Below are positions 1-11,506 of a stretch of 64,000 nt of DNA, in pieces. Within the stretch, counting starts at the first letter, position 1. Every line of letters begins with the position of its first letter. The stretch is from Tetrahymena thermophila SB210 (taxonomy: Eukaryota > Ciliophora > Oligohymenophorea > Hymenostomatida > Tetrahymenidae), in contig NW_002476523.1 of the NCBI RefSeq assembly GCF_000189635.1, forward strand, positions 62,001 through 126,000, read 5' to 3'. The notes under the pieces are model-generated. The model searched no databases. It saw only the letters and a program-made list of their open reading frames with translations, and was not told the origin of the DNA. The position numbers and the translations under genes are program-made.

Positions 1-1
1 T

Positions 2-818
2 TCAAGAAACAAAGAAAAGGGTTTCTTCTCAAATGATTTCATGAACTTAATCAACTCCATCCTTGCCTATGAACCTTAAAATCGTATTACTTTGGCTGAG
101 TTGATTTCTCATCCTTGGATGAAGGGAAAGTGCTCCAGCAATGCCGAAATCAAGGCTGCATTCGCCACCAGACACAAACAAGTTGTAGAAAAGATGGACG
201 AAGAAAAGAAAAAGAAGCAAGCTGAAAAGTAAAATAAGGACAATTAAGAAATTTCAATTGAAACAAACGACAACGAAAACAAGGATAAGCGTAATTATTA
301 TTAATAAATCAATCTATTACTTTTTAATTATAAAATAAAACCTAAATAAATCACACAAATTAATCAATAATTTTTTACTATAAATAGTTAAATAAGGAGG
401 TAACAACATAATTTATGCAGCCAAAAATAAATTCAGATCTGTTGAAGATAGCTCCCAAGCTGAAATAGACAACTTGATTGCCACTTATAACTTAAAGGTA
501 GAGAGATTTGTTGCCCCATATAATGAGCAAGAAGACTTCAAGCAAAATGATATCTTCTTAAATTTACAACCTGACTAAATTCTTTTGACTTTGTTAAAAC
601 ACCAAAACGAATTCAGTTAAAAAATAGCTCTTTCCAACGATACCTATAAGCTTAAGTGTTGCAAGACTGACTAAAACGGAGAGCTAGTTGAATTTAATAT
701 TGAAATTAAAAAGAATGAAGAATCTAACATTTCAGTAATTACATTCAACAAGAAATCAGGTGACTACTACCAATATCTTGAAATCGTCAAACAAATCCAC
801 ACCTTCCTCGAAGCTTGA
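2..818 (+). CDS. CAMK-type protein kinase, C-terminal part (5' truncated by window)
   Basis: Partial gene, 236 residues visible. Exons 2-290 and 397-818; the 106-nt intron has GTAATT..AAG ends. The first residues are the end of a Ser/Thr kinase catalytic domain: subdomain XI pattern with the conserved Arg (QNRITLAELISHPWMKG), followed by a Lys/Glu/Gln-rich linker. The last ~110 residues have alternating strands ending in an F-N-K-K-S-G-D-Y-Y-Q-Y pattern and a helix. This resembles the KA1 (kinase-associated 1) domain of SnRK/MARK/CHK1-type kinases, which binds membranes or regulates the kinase. The KA1 call is an inference from pattern. Glutamine is often encoded by TAA here, and the gene stops at TGA (816-818). 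Synonymous sites are more C-rich than in neighbours, which may reflect good expression. The catalytic core lies outside the window, so activity cannot be judged. Confidence 0.82.
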
Positions 819-1649
819 TATTTATTTTTGCTTAAACCCAAATAAATTTTCTAATTGTTCAAAATAAAATAAATATATAAATAAATAAACAAATAAACAA
901 ATAGTATTGTACTAAATAATATTTTTATAATAATCAATTAATAAATACTCTATTTCTTTCTTTCCTTTGTAATCTTTTATCATCGTATTTCTTTCTGCAT
1001 CAAAATATTTTTCTCTAAAATTAATATCTCATAAAATTTCTTTTATTTTTAAATCAAGAATTTTCATTTATTTTATTATTTGTTTGTTGATTTTTGAAAA
1101 TTATTTTATCATAAAAAATTCATCTAATTTGAGTGGAATATTTAATTTTATTTTATTAGAATCTACTTTCTTTAAATAAAAGATTGAAATGTTTGTAATT
1201 TATAAATAAATATACAAGTTAATTAACAAAGGATATTTATTTACTTTTCTAGTAAATATTTATAAATTTTCTATCAATTATTATTATCATCATTCATTAT
1301 GTTAAAAACAATCTCCATTCATAAATATTGAAAAATTAATCGATTTCAAAAACTTGAGAAAAAGCTAAAAAATCAAATATTGAATTGATTTACTTCCTTC
1401 CAATCATTTTCCCTTAAAAAAAACAAACAATTGTGAAAATTTTCAATTTATAGCAAAAAAATAAGACCAAAAACGTATTTATTTTTTATTGAATAGCTAG
1501 CTTATTCATTTATTATTTTTATCTTTTTATTATTTTAAGATAAAAGAAAAGATAAAAACAATTAATTAATTAAGGGAAATCATAAATATAACCAATAGAA
1601 CAGAATTTGAAATCTTAAAAATCTAATTTGAAAAAAATAAAAAATAAAA
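819..1649. other. Intergenic AT-rich spacer
   Basis: About 830 bp between two + strand genes. Mostly A/T with ATTTATT and AAATAAAT runs. I see no frame with coding character on either strand. It should hold the 3' end signals of the kinase gene and the promoter of the next gene, but I recognise no specific element. Confidence 0.6.
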
Positions 1650-2318
1650 ATGTATTTCATAAACTCATACTTACCATATCCCTCGCTAATTGCAAATATG
1701 TTCATATTTTATTTAATAAGCAGTGCAAATTATGATGTTTTTACTAAGTATCTTAAAACTGGAAAGATTGATTGCAAGTAATAATCTTCAATGCTGCTTT
1801 CTTATTTAGTTTGCTCTTGGGCTTGTTTTACTATAGTTTTAAATTGTCCTCCTCTCTACATATACAATCATATATATCAGTTCATCACTTTTGCGCTCTG
1901 GTTCTTGGTTTATAATTTCTAACAAAATAAACTATCTGCAGTTATTTTTAATATATTCGGATTTGCTGCTTTGATATTTGTTCTCTTGTAATTTCATCAT
2001 TTCTATGTAGGAGTATTTTCTAGCATTTTAAATGTCATCTATGTTTTAAGATCTTATTTGCAGTTTAAAAGAACTATTGAGGATTAGAAAACTAGACCAC
2101 CACCTACATTTAACAGATTACTTGGAATTTTCCATATAGTTGGATTCTTCTTCAATGCTATTCAAAACATTGAAGGAGATATCTTACACTTTCCTTTCTT
2201 ATAAGCATGTGTTTAATTTGGAGCAATAATTGCTTAAGAAATGTTAGTGTCTTAATATAATCTCTATTCTGATTCTAAATAAAAGGTTGATTAAGAGAAA
2301 AAAAAGAAAGAATAATGA
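1650..2318 (+). CDS. Small multi-pass membrane protein, family not recognised
   Basis: Single-exon gene, 222 residues, ATG at 1650, stop TGA. Reading TAA/TAG as Gln gives a clean frame. Several hydrophobic segments follow one another: near residues 11-25, 48-66, 78-95, 100-118, 120-140 and 175-195, suggesting five or six transmembrane helices. A short RPPPTFNRLLG motif sits before the last helices. The C-terminus is a charged tail rich in Lys, Glu and Gln. The layout of short loops and a basic tail fits an integral membrane protein of an internal compartment or the plasma membrane, but nothing identifies a transporter or enzyme family. It lies between two kinase genes on the same strand, with about 630 bp before the next ATG. 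Function unknown. Confidence 0.7.
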
Positions 2319-2943
2319 ATAAAAATATCTTAAATTGCTATCTTTTATTAAATAAAAGTTGTAAAAATATGTTTTGTGTAAGTATTTCGTTATTAATGGT
2401 TGTAAATTTACTATCTAAATTTGTATAAAAATTTCATTTTTTTTTCATAAATACTTATGATAAATTACAAATAACTATTTTTAGTTAATTATTTAAGCAT
2501 TTATTTACAAAAGATTTACTTAATCTTATTTCAATGAGAACACTTAAAGATTTCTTAGAATATATTTAAGAGTTTTTTAATTATTTTTAAAAATTCAACT
2601 TTTATTAAATATAAATTTATTCACTCACATATTTTATTCGTTAATTTTATTAAAATATTTTTTTTATATAAAAAATAATAAGTTCAATGAATTAATGTCT
2701 CCACTATCTACTAATAATTTTATAATTTAAGTTTACATTAAGTAAAATAAATTACTAAATAAATTACTTTTAAGATTGCGATCATAAATATAAACTATTG
2801 GTTTTTCTATTAAATTATTATTAGCGCTTTATACAAATAAAATTGAATATTAAATTTTATAAAGATTATTAGGAAAATCTAAAAATTTTTAAAATAAAAA
2901 TTCATAGATCCACTCATTCATCAATAAAATATAAAGCTAATTA
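2319..2943. other. Intergenic AT-rich spacer
   Basis: About 620 bp of A/T-rich sequence between the small membrane protein gene and the CDPK gene. No coding frame or RNA gene recognised. It presumably contains the CDPK promoter. Confidence 0.6.
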
Positions 2944-5063
2944 ATGAGTCAAGCATAGAAAAATTTAAAATTAAAAATATTACAAAAATCATTTTAGGTT
3001 AAAAATAGTGGCTATATAGCTTAGCAATACTGTAGAGCCGATGATAAAAGATTAGGAGCAGGAGGATTTGGAGAGATTTTTAGGATAGTTGAAAAAACAT
3101 AAAATCAAGATTAATCTAAAATGTAATGTTTAAAAAAAGTTAGCTAGTAAGATAGGTCTTAAGCTTTAAACGAAATAAACTCTCTTAAGATATTATCACA
3201 CCCAAATATCTTGAAATTTTATGAGTACTTTGAAAACCAAAAGAATATCTTTTTAGTTTTGGAGTATATTGAAGGACTTGATATGATTGATTTCATCCAA
3301 AAAGACAGCACATCTATTTCAGAAAAAGTTGCAGCTACGATTATGAAACAACTTTTAGAAGCTTTAGCTTACACTCATGATAAGAAAATAGTTCATCGCG
3401 ATATTAAATGTGAAAATATTATGATAATCAAATAAGGTGAAACATAAAAATCTGAAAATTCAAGTTAAGAAAATAGCAATTAGAATGCTTAAAATGAGTA
3501 GAATTTTAAAGTTAAACTTATTGATTGGGGTTTTTCATATAATTTAGGACTGATGAATTAAGAATATATTGAAAGCAAATCTCTTATGGGCACTTACTAC
3601 TATATATCTCCAGAGTAAATTTAAAAGTAAAAATATAATTCAAAATGCGATATATGGGCTGCAGGAGTAGTTATGTATTGCTTGCTAAATAAGCAATTCC
3701 CTTTTTTCAGTAACTTAAAGTTTTAAGATAGATTTATGGAATATTAGCAAGTTTCACTCTCTTAATTTCATAGGAATATGCAATTAGCAGATACACAGAG
3801 CTAAAATGAAAATGAATGTTCTGCTGCTATATAAATTAGTGCACAGACTATATCTGGTTCAACTTCAGAATAAAACTAAAATAATCAATAAAATTAGCAT
3901 TCAAATTCATAGTCCACTGTTAATCAGACTTAAGCTGAATAAAAAGACTAGAAACCAAAATTGACTAAATCATAAATGCTAAATATTTTACATCAAGCGA
4001 AAATTAAATTTGAAAATGAAAAATCTGAGGATATTTTCGATAAAATTTTAAGTAAGTTTAATTTAAAATTTTATTAATTTTATATAGTTATTTTGATAAT
4101 TTGCTAACTAAAAGAAAAGAATAAAATATGTTCTTTATTTTATCATTTTTTTCAACTTGTTGATTATAACAAATCAGTATGACTTAAGAGTTAAATTTTA
4201 TATTAATTTATTTAATATTTATTTAAATAAATAATAAAGATGAGGAACCTAGCTATGATGACAACATATTAAGTGGAGAAGCAATTGATTTATTAAGGAA
4301 AATGCTCAATAAAAACTAATCATAAAGACCATCAGCTAAGGATCTGTTGAGACACCCATGGTTTTAGAATAGCTACAATATGAATGTGGAAAATGAAAAA
4401 ATAAAAGAAAATCTGTAAAAGTTAAAAAATTTTACTTACGAAAATGAATTTTAAATGGCCGTTTGGATGTATATATCTTCTCATTTAGTAGAAGATAATG
4501 AAAAAAAGGAGTTGGAATTGATATTTAAAAAGTTAGATAAAGACAACAGTGGAACTCTTAGTAAAGAAGAGATCAAACAAGGATTCGAAGAAATGGAAGT
4601 TGAGCTAAACTAATAAGACTTGGATCAAATTTTTGATCAAATAGATACTGACAAAAATGGATTCATTGATTACAATGAATTTCTTGCCAGCACTATAAGT
4701 CATGAACTCATATCCAATTAAAATTACTTGAAAAAAGTATTCAAATTGATTGATCTCGATAAGAATGGAAGTATTTCACTTAATGAACTCAAAAATATAT
4801 TAGGGTCTCCTGACTAAAGAGTAAATGCAGCATATCAAAGTGTATTCGAAGATATTTTTTCATAGATAGACATAAACAGTGATGGTGAAATATCGTTCGA
4901 AGAGTTTGAAAAACTAATTACCTCACATATATGCTAACAATCAAAATCTACATCAAGTTAACAGCAATAAACTGATAATTAATAAATATAAAAGAAAGAT
5001 CCAAGTGATATAGAATTATAAAATAGTTAAAATTAAGAAGAAAAATCAAATTTGGCAATCTGA
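2944..5063 (+). CDS. Calcium-dependent protein kinase (CDPK) with DWG instead of DFG
   Basis: 643 residues; exons 2944-4051 and 4240-5063, intron 188 nt (GTAAGT..AAG). The N-terminal half is a Ser/Thr kinase: glycine loop GAGGFGEI, catalytic Lys near residue 64, HRDIKCEN with Asp153, SPE in the activation segment, DIWAAGV, and HPWF at the end. The metal-binding motif is Asp194-Trp-Gly, not Asp-Phe-Gly. A low-complexity Gln/Asn/Ser insert of about 80 residues interrupts the C-lobe just before the intron. After a junction helix come four EF-hands with canonical loops starting DKDNSG, DTDKNG, DLDKNG and DINSDG, then a Gln-rich tail. This is the kinase-junction-calmodulin-like order of the CDPK family, in which calcium binding relieves autoinhibition. 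All catalytic residues are present, so I expect an active enzyme; the Trp in DWG is tolerated in some kinases. The N-terminus (MSQAQ) lacks an obvious N-myristoylation glycine. Confidence 0.92.
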
Positions 5064-7037
5064 AAAATTAAAAACTTTTTATTTATAAAAGATTTTTAAA
5101 CTTTGTAATAATATTTATTTACAATTTTTCTGTTAAATTTTGAATAATTCTTATTAATAAAATTAAATTTTTATTAAGTAATAATTAAAAATAGCTATTT
5201 TACTTCCTGAAAAATTTATTTAAAGATATTTCTATTTCGTTCAATCACCAGCCAGTTAGTCAAACAAATTTATTATTTATTATTGAAAATGTTAAAAATA
5301 ATAAATTTAACTTTTTTTAGATGACTAAAAAATTTGCATAAATTTGGCTGGTTTTGTGTAAGAATTTAAAATTTGGTTTTTTTGGTGGTAAGCTTCAAAA
5401 CATTTATTTATTTATTTATTTATTTATTATAGTTAATTTTGTTTAGTATAAAATTAAAAATTAAAAAAAGCTTGGTTCTATATAAATATTTAGTTTGTTT
5501 ATTAGACTTAATTTTAGAAATTTATACTATTTCAAAGATTTGATGTATTAAAAAAAATTAGATTATTTAAATTCTATATTATTGTCAGTAAAAAAATTCT
5601 AATAAATTCTGAACTTTTTGATTCAGTTAATTCACATAGTTATTCAAGCATGATAATAATTGGCAACTATATAATAATTATAATTAAATTAGGTATAGGT
5701 ATTTTCAATCAAAAGGAATTAAGTTAGTAATATTATAATTAAAATGATATAGATAGAATTTTAATGTGTGTTTATTTATTAGAAATGCATTATTAACATT
5801 TATACAATAGAAACAAATGTTTTCTAAAATATCCTTCTCGCAAAAGTAATTTGAATGATATATCTTATTTTAAATTAATTTATGAAACTTAGAAATTAAA
5901 GCTCATCTGGTAAATAAGAGAGAGAATTTTATTTGTATATCATCAAATCTTTGTTAATTAATAAACATTTATTTATCTATTTATGTTATTTCTTTTTTGG
6001 AACTTGAATGTAATACTTTTAACTAAATTTTAAAGGGGAAGAAGTAAATTTTATTTATTTAAGAATCAAATTTTCTCAAATAATATTAACATTGTTTAAT
6101 CAATTTATCAATCAGTCAAATTATCAATCACTCAATCTATAGATCGATTGATTGATCAATATATTATTTTCTTGGGTTGTGCACATATTTAATTTTGATA
6201 AAATACATTTATTCTATTTCATGAGCTTGTTTAGCGGAATGAATATTATCTTGTTTTGTTGCTGAACCAAAATATTTAATAGACAATTATCGCTTTAATT
6301 TAAAATTAGCATAGATTAATTTTGAAATTGAATGGATTTAGGCTAAAATTTTATTAAGAAGTATTTAGAATATATAATTAAAAGAATTTGTTATTAAAAA
6401 GTGAAAGGAATGAAGAATTTATTATTTGAAATATGAGAAGAATTGTTAATATAGATAAAGTATAATATACTCTTTAGGTTATTAATTGAGACATGACTAC
6501 ATGCTTGCTTTGATAAATATTTAGGAAGAAATACGCTAAGAATTTAAACAATTATAAACGAATATATAAATGAGTGAATGGATGAGTAGAAAGAATGTGA
6601 TTTATTGAGGAGAGAAGGATAGAAAAAAGGATTGAGGAATAAATAAAGGATTAATTGAAGGTTTGATTTAAAGATATGAATTATACAAGGAATAAGGAGA
6701 ACAAAATATCAAAGAGAGAAAGAGAGGAGAATTGGGGAATGAAAAAATAATCAAAATAACAAAAGTGATTGAGAAGGAAGGAGAATGAAATAATATAAAA
6801 ATTTATCAAAAAAATTGATTTAAAGAAAAATAAAGAATAATAATAATAACGAATGATTATTTCACATCATAACAATTATTATTTAAACTACAATAGTTTT
6901 TTGCGGTGTAAGAGCAGAAATGCTCCCAGCAGTGCTGCCTTTCTTTAATACTTGACTTCAGGTTAATAAAAGGGGCTGCACTTGCTTAAAAAACATTTGT
7001 TTTTATAAAATACAAATAATGTTAGCAGTAGTAACAG
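5064..7037. other. Long intergenic region with simple repeats and a purine-rich tract
   Basis: Nearly 2 kb without a recognised gene. It contains an ATTT tandem run (about 5402-5430), clustered ATCAATC/GATTGAT motifs giving a small palindrome near 6105-6165, and a strand-biased G+A-rich tract at roughly 6520-6835 just upstream of the next gene. The tract probably belongs to the promoter or 5' leader of that gene. No tRNA or snRNA pattern seen. Confidence 0.5.
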
Positions 7038-9801
7038 ATGTGCAATGCAGATGGGGATTGCAAATAAACTCAAAGAGTCTAAGAAACTCATAAGAGTTGC
7101 TTTCCACATTCGCAACAACTGTAACTAAAAAATGAAGACAGAGCCATTGCTGGTGAGTTTTACTCATCTCTCATCCAATTCAAAATTTAAATTTACTCGC
7201 ATTACATTAGGTGAGATCGTGAATAAATTTGTGAATACCGTTGCCAGTCAGCTTTGCGAGGGCGACAACAACCTGTTTGCTGAATAATTTTTTTCAAATA
7301 TAGTAGACAGCAGCAGTAGCAGCAGCGGCAGCCAGCAAAATCACATGCAGCTATTATAATTTTGTTCTTAATGTATTACTTTATAAGTGTAAAAGTAAAC
7401 TGTGACATCCATATCAACTTCTTCGTCATGTTCCACTTCACACCAAATCTGTTCTTGTTATAATTATAATAAAACCTGTAAATCAACCTATAACTACCCC
7501 AATACAAATAACATTATCAGTAAATAAAAATAAATGTGTTATTATTGTGACCCCCTTACAACATCTCCAAATAAAATTTCCTCCCATGAAGATGTCATTA
7601 ATGAAATTTAAAAGAGAATTGTAATAACTTCTATGTCCTTTCCAAACAGTAAAACTGAAACAAATATAACTATTAAACGCTCAAATCTAAATAACATCAT
7701 TTAGTTGCAAGACATGCAGCACGTCTACGTGCATCTAAAGCCTTTGCCGTCATGCTTCCGTTCGTTTGTAGCTGCGTTAGCTTCCTCTGTAGTTTATTCT
7801 AGCATACCTTCTGCTGCTTCCTCATAGCAATTTAACGAGCAGGAGCTTAATTTCTTTGCTATCGATGATAATACTATTGATTATGATATTGATAATAATA
7901 ACCAATTTTATGAGGCACTCCCTGTGCAAAATCGCCTTTATTGCTCTTAGCCTATTCAAGATGAAGATATCTCCTTAGCAGATCACTACAGAAAGGGTGA
8001 GATCTTGGATTAGTAGCTCAATCCTTAGCAATTATCGACTCGCTCATCCTCGAAAAAAGAAAATAATCTCATGAAAGGCTATAATTCTCACCTTAGTAAT
8101 TCTTCTAGCCTAATAAACAACGCCAGAGTTCACAACAACTAAGATTTTTCATCTCATGTAAGTTTCTGCCCTAACAGCACCGATGTGAGCCTCGTCTTCT
8201 CTAACACTGAATCAGCATCGGTTGAAGTAGAAGAAGCAGAAGAAATGATTCAAGAAGAGTACAAAAATTCAAAATAAAAATGCTCCAAAGAATAAAAATA
8301 ATGCTTAAACTAATTTGAAGGTATGTTATAAAAAAGAGTCAAACTTAATTAAGATCCAATTTCAAATAGCAATAATATTCACAAAGAGCAAATACCTATC
8401 AACAATTTTAAAAAATCATCTAACACAAAAAATTAAGTTGAAAATAGAGCAAGGAATCACTCTTCATCATCCTCTTCGAATCCATCATACTTGCTATCTC
8501 CTCTCCTTAGCGCTGAAAAAATCGAAATCTCATACGAAAAATTTATTGAAGAAATAGATATTAGCAGCAAAGCTAAATGTCCAAGCTAAAATAACAAATT
8601 TAATTAACTGAAGGATTAGTAATAATAATTCTTATCAATGGATTAAGATTAGTCTGATTTGATTTTCGCTTAGAAAAACAAAAACCTTTTTACCCAAGAA
8701 ATTGAAGAAAATTAAATGCTTGTCCAAAAAAATTCTAATTTACTCAAATTTGGTGGTGACAGCAATCGTAAATTAAAAGGTGAATGTATCTTTTAAAATT
8801 TTAATTTCAATTTCGCATTTAGTGACAATCCAGATTTCCTTGGAAGTGATTCCGAATTGATGAAAACAACTCTATCACAAATTGAAACCTCATATTTAAA
8901 ACCTAATAAAAACTGCTTGCTTAACTTCAATCAACAGTCCCCCCTCTCTACTAATCAATCATAAGAATATAGATAACTCTAAACAGTGCAATAAGAAAAG
9001 GATCTTGAACAAGACTAAATGTCATTATCATAATAATAATAGAATAGATAACAAACCTCAGTTATTGACTAAACAGAGCAAAGCTATCCTATTGAACTTA
9101 AAAGAGAGCCATAACTATCCAACCTTGAATAGCTTAAGGTAGAACTTAGAGCTTAGATCTTCCTTGAAGGATCCGAAACTAATAATGACAAAAAGAAAAG
9201 ATATCTTAAAAAAATATTCTAGGACAAGAAGGTGATCAAGAAGGAAAGAATGAGCAGAATAAATGAGTAAAATATGGATTTAATCAATAAACTTGACAAT
9301 GAAATCTCCAAATTAGAAAAATTAAGACAAAGTGAATCTACTAGCTCTACTCCATATTTTGAAGACCAATCCACAAGACACACTTGTTCAACTTAGAACA
9401 AACCTTCAAGCAAATTATCCTAATATTTGAAATAACAAATTAAAATTAACAGAGTTCTTCGCTTTCTTGACGATTCCATTATAAGCAGCTCTGAAGAAAT
9501 GAAAGACAGAGTTTCCAAAAATAAAGAAGAACTCGAGTGGCTCTGCAGAATTATCTACACAATCAGCAAGCATGAAAAAATTACTTGTAAATCTTATGAA
9601 ATCTTCTTAGAATAAACGACTGAATAAATGAACAAAAAATACTTCATAAACAAATAATAAGTTGACCTTCTCTTTTAGGACTTGCTAAAAATTTTTACCA
9701 ACTGGATTGCACTTGAATAAACAAATTACGGATTGGTATTCTAAATTAACTAAAACTTCAGATTTAAGTAAGTTAGAAATTTTTTTTCGCAAAACAAATG
9801 A
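7038..9801 (+). CDS. Ser/Gln/Asn-rich hypothetical protein with a 58-nt intron
   Basis: 901 residues; exons 7038-7152 and 7211-9801. The intron (GTGAGT..ATTAG) is required because reading through meets TGA. ATG 7038 is the first in-frame Met of the open stretch, but the frame is open further upstream to a TGA at 6786, so an additional 5' exon is possible. The protein has a Cys-containing N-terminus, a poly-Ser run from AGC/AGT repeats near 7310-7335, acidic patches, long Gln/Asn-rich disordered stretches, and a C-terminal helical third (from about 9100) rich in Lys/Glu and probably coiled coil. I recognise no catalytic domain. C- and G-ending codons are more common than in neighbours in the 5' half. 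It could be a scaffold, transcription or cytoskeletal protein; nothing decides. The last codons contain GTAAGT/GTTAGA, so the stop at 9799 may be bypassed by splicing into the downstream open frame. Confidence 0.65.
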
Positions 9802-9987
9802 AAAAAAATACAAAACTAAATGATTGTCTTTAGCTAGCAAAATAATAAAAAATATAGCTAAATTATTATCAAACCATTTTTTGCAATTTTAAAATAAATT
9901 AATAAATAAACAACAAAATAAATATGAAGGAAAGAAAAAAATAAGCTAATCATTGAAAATTTAAATTATTTAAATTCAAAAAATCTG

Positions 9988-10872
9988 ATGAATGGTAAAC
10001 CGAGGATTGATCAATCAATAAATTATTTGAATATTAAACATTAGCTTCAAAAAGAGCTTAAGTTATTAAGTAAGACCCCTCCTCCATAAGGAAGGAACAA
10101 AAGGAAAAGGAGGAAGGTTATTATCAATCAATCAATCTATCTATATGATACTCACAAGAATATATTATAATCAAATCAAAAAGCTAATTTATTCTGCTTT
10201 TCTACTCCAAAATAGCAAAGCTATAAATCGTAATAAGAATTATCATCCAAACATAAAAGAGTGCTCACAAAGAATATATAATATTAAGTAAAATAGTAAT
10301 AAAACTAGCTAAATGATGTCATCCATAATATTGATATCAAATAATAAATACTAAAAATAAATAAATAAATAATATTTAAATCTAAACCAAATTAATCTAT
10401 AACATTTAAAGAAATAAATAATAATAATAAACCATCTCATAATATTTAAACCATAATAATTAAATTAATCTAAACCTATATTTAAATACTCCATCTCACT
10501 TTAACTATTTAAACCTGTAATCTAGTATTATAAATATCATAAAAGAGGGTAATATTTTAATTCCACACAACAAATTTAAATTTTTCATTAAAATTAATAA
10601 TAAAAAACTATTTAAAATATACTAATAACTATAAAAAAATTCCCTCTCATAATTTAATTATATAATTAATTTATTTACTGAAGTTAATTTTAATTTTTCT
10701 TTCCTGTAATTATATATAAATTGCATATATGTATTGCTAATTTAATATTTATTTCTCCTAAATTAAATTCAAATAAATTTATTTATCAGTTAAAAATTTG
10801 AGAAATTTCAAAGTTAATTAGCTAAAAATGTCTTTTAATTAAAAATTAGCTTAATTTAAATTTGATTTTTGA
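9988..10872 (+). CDS. Possible extra 3' exon or small separate ORF, 294 codons
   Basis: A TGA-free frame from ATG 9988 to TGA 10870-10872. The first ~130 residues look like protein: a PPPQGRNKRKRRKV basic motif and Gln/Lys/Ser-rich sequence. The 3' part (after about 10,330) has noncoding-like A/T composition. Joining the preceding gene at GTTAGA (just after 9770) to an AG at about 9950 would keep this frame, making it that gene's last exon. Alternatively it is an independent small gene. Because TGA is scarce in AT-rich DNA, the open length alone is weak evidence. Confidence 0.3.
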
Positions 10873-11506
10873 GAAGAAATAAATTTGTAGGTAGATTGGT
10901 TTGTAAATTTGTTTAATTAAATAAATAAAATCGAACTTTTCTACAATAAATTTTCATTAGAAATAAATATTAATAAAAAATATTTTATGAATATTTTTAA
11001 ATTTTTTATTGATAAATAATTTTAATTAATTTAAATATGGCATTATAAATTCTATTTAAAAATTAAAATATAAAATATTTTCTTTGTCTTTCTTGATAAA
11101 TTTTATGATAAATCAAAATTTTGAGGAGACTTTCAGTAATAAAATACGAAAAAACATTTCTTTTATTTATTTATTATTTACTTTGTCTTGAATAATTAGA
11201 AGATCATATTGATTTATTTAAAAAAATTAGATATGAGCTAGTAAATATTACTAACAAATTTAAAATTGTTCTTTGAGTTTAGTAAGTGTAAATTAAATTT
11301 CTTTAAAAAATAAATCTCTATATTAATTTAATTAACCACAAATTAATTTCTTAATTTTTTAATATACGAATACTGACAAGATAAAACAAAGGTGATTTAT
11401 TTATTTTAGATTTTCAATTTGACAACCGAGTAAAAAAACGGACTGATTAAACGGGAATATTGTAGAAGGAGTAGCTTAATAGGAAGCGAAATTTGAGCAA
11501 ATACAA
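10873..11506. other. Intergenic AT-rich spacer
   Basis: About 630 bp, strongly A/T, no recognisable coding frame. Lies upstream of the large membrane protein gene and should include its promoter. Confidence 0.5.

Noticed and set aside
5245-5350. Inverted repeat around ACCAGCCA / TGGCTGGT as a terminal inverted repeat of a transposon
   Set aside because: Only 8-9 bp match across about 95 bp of A/T-rich loop, with no transposase or target-site duplication.
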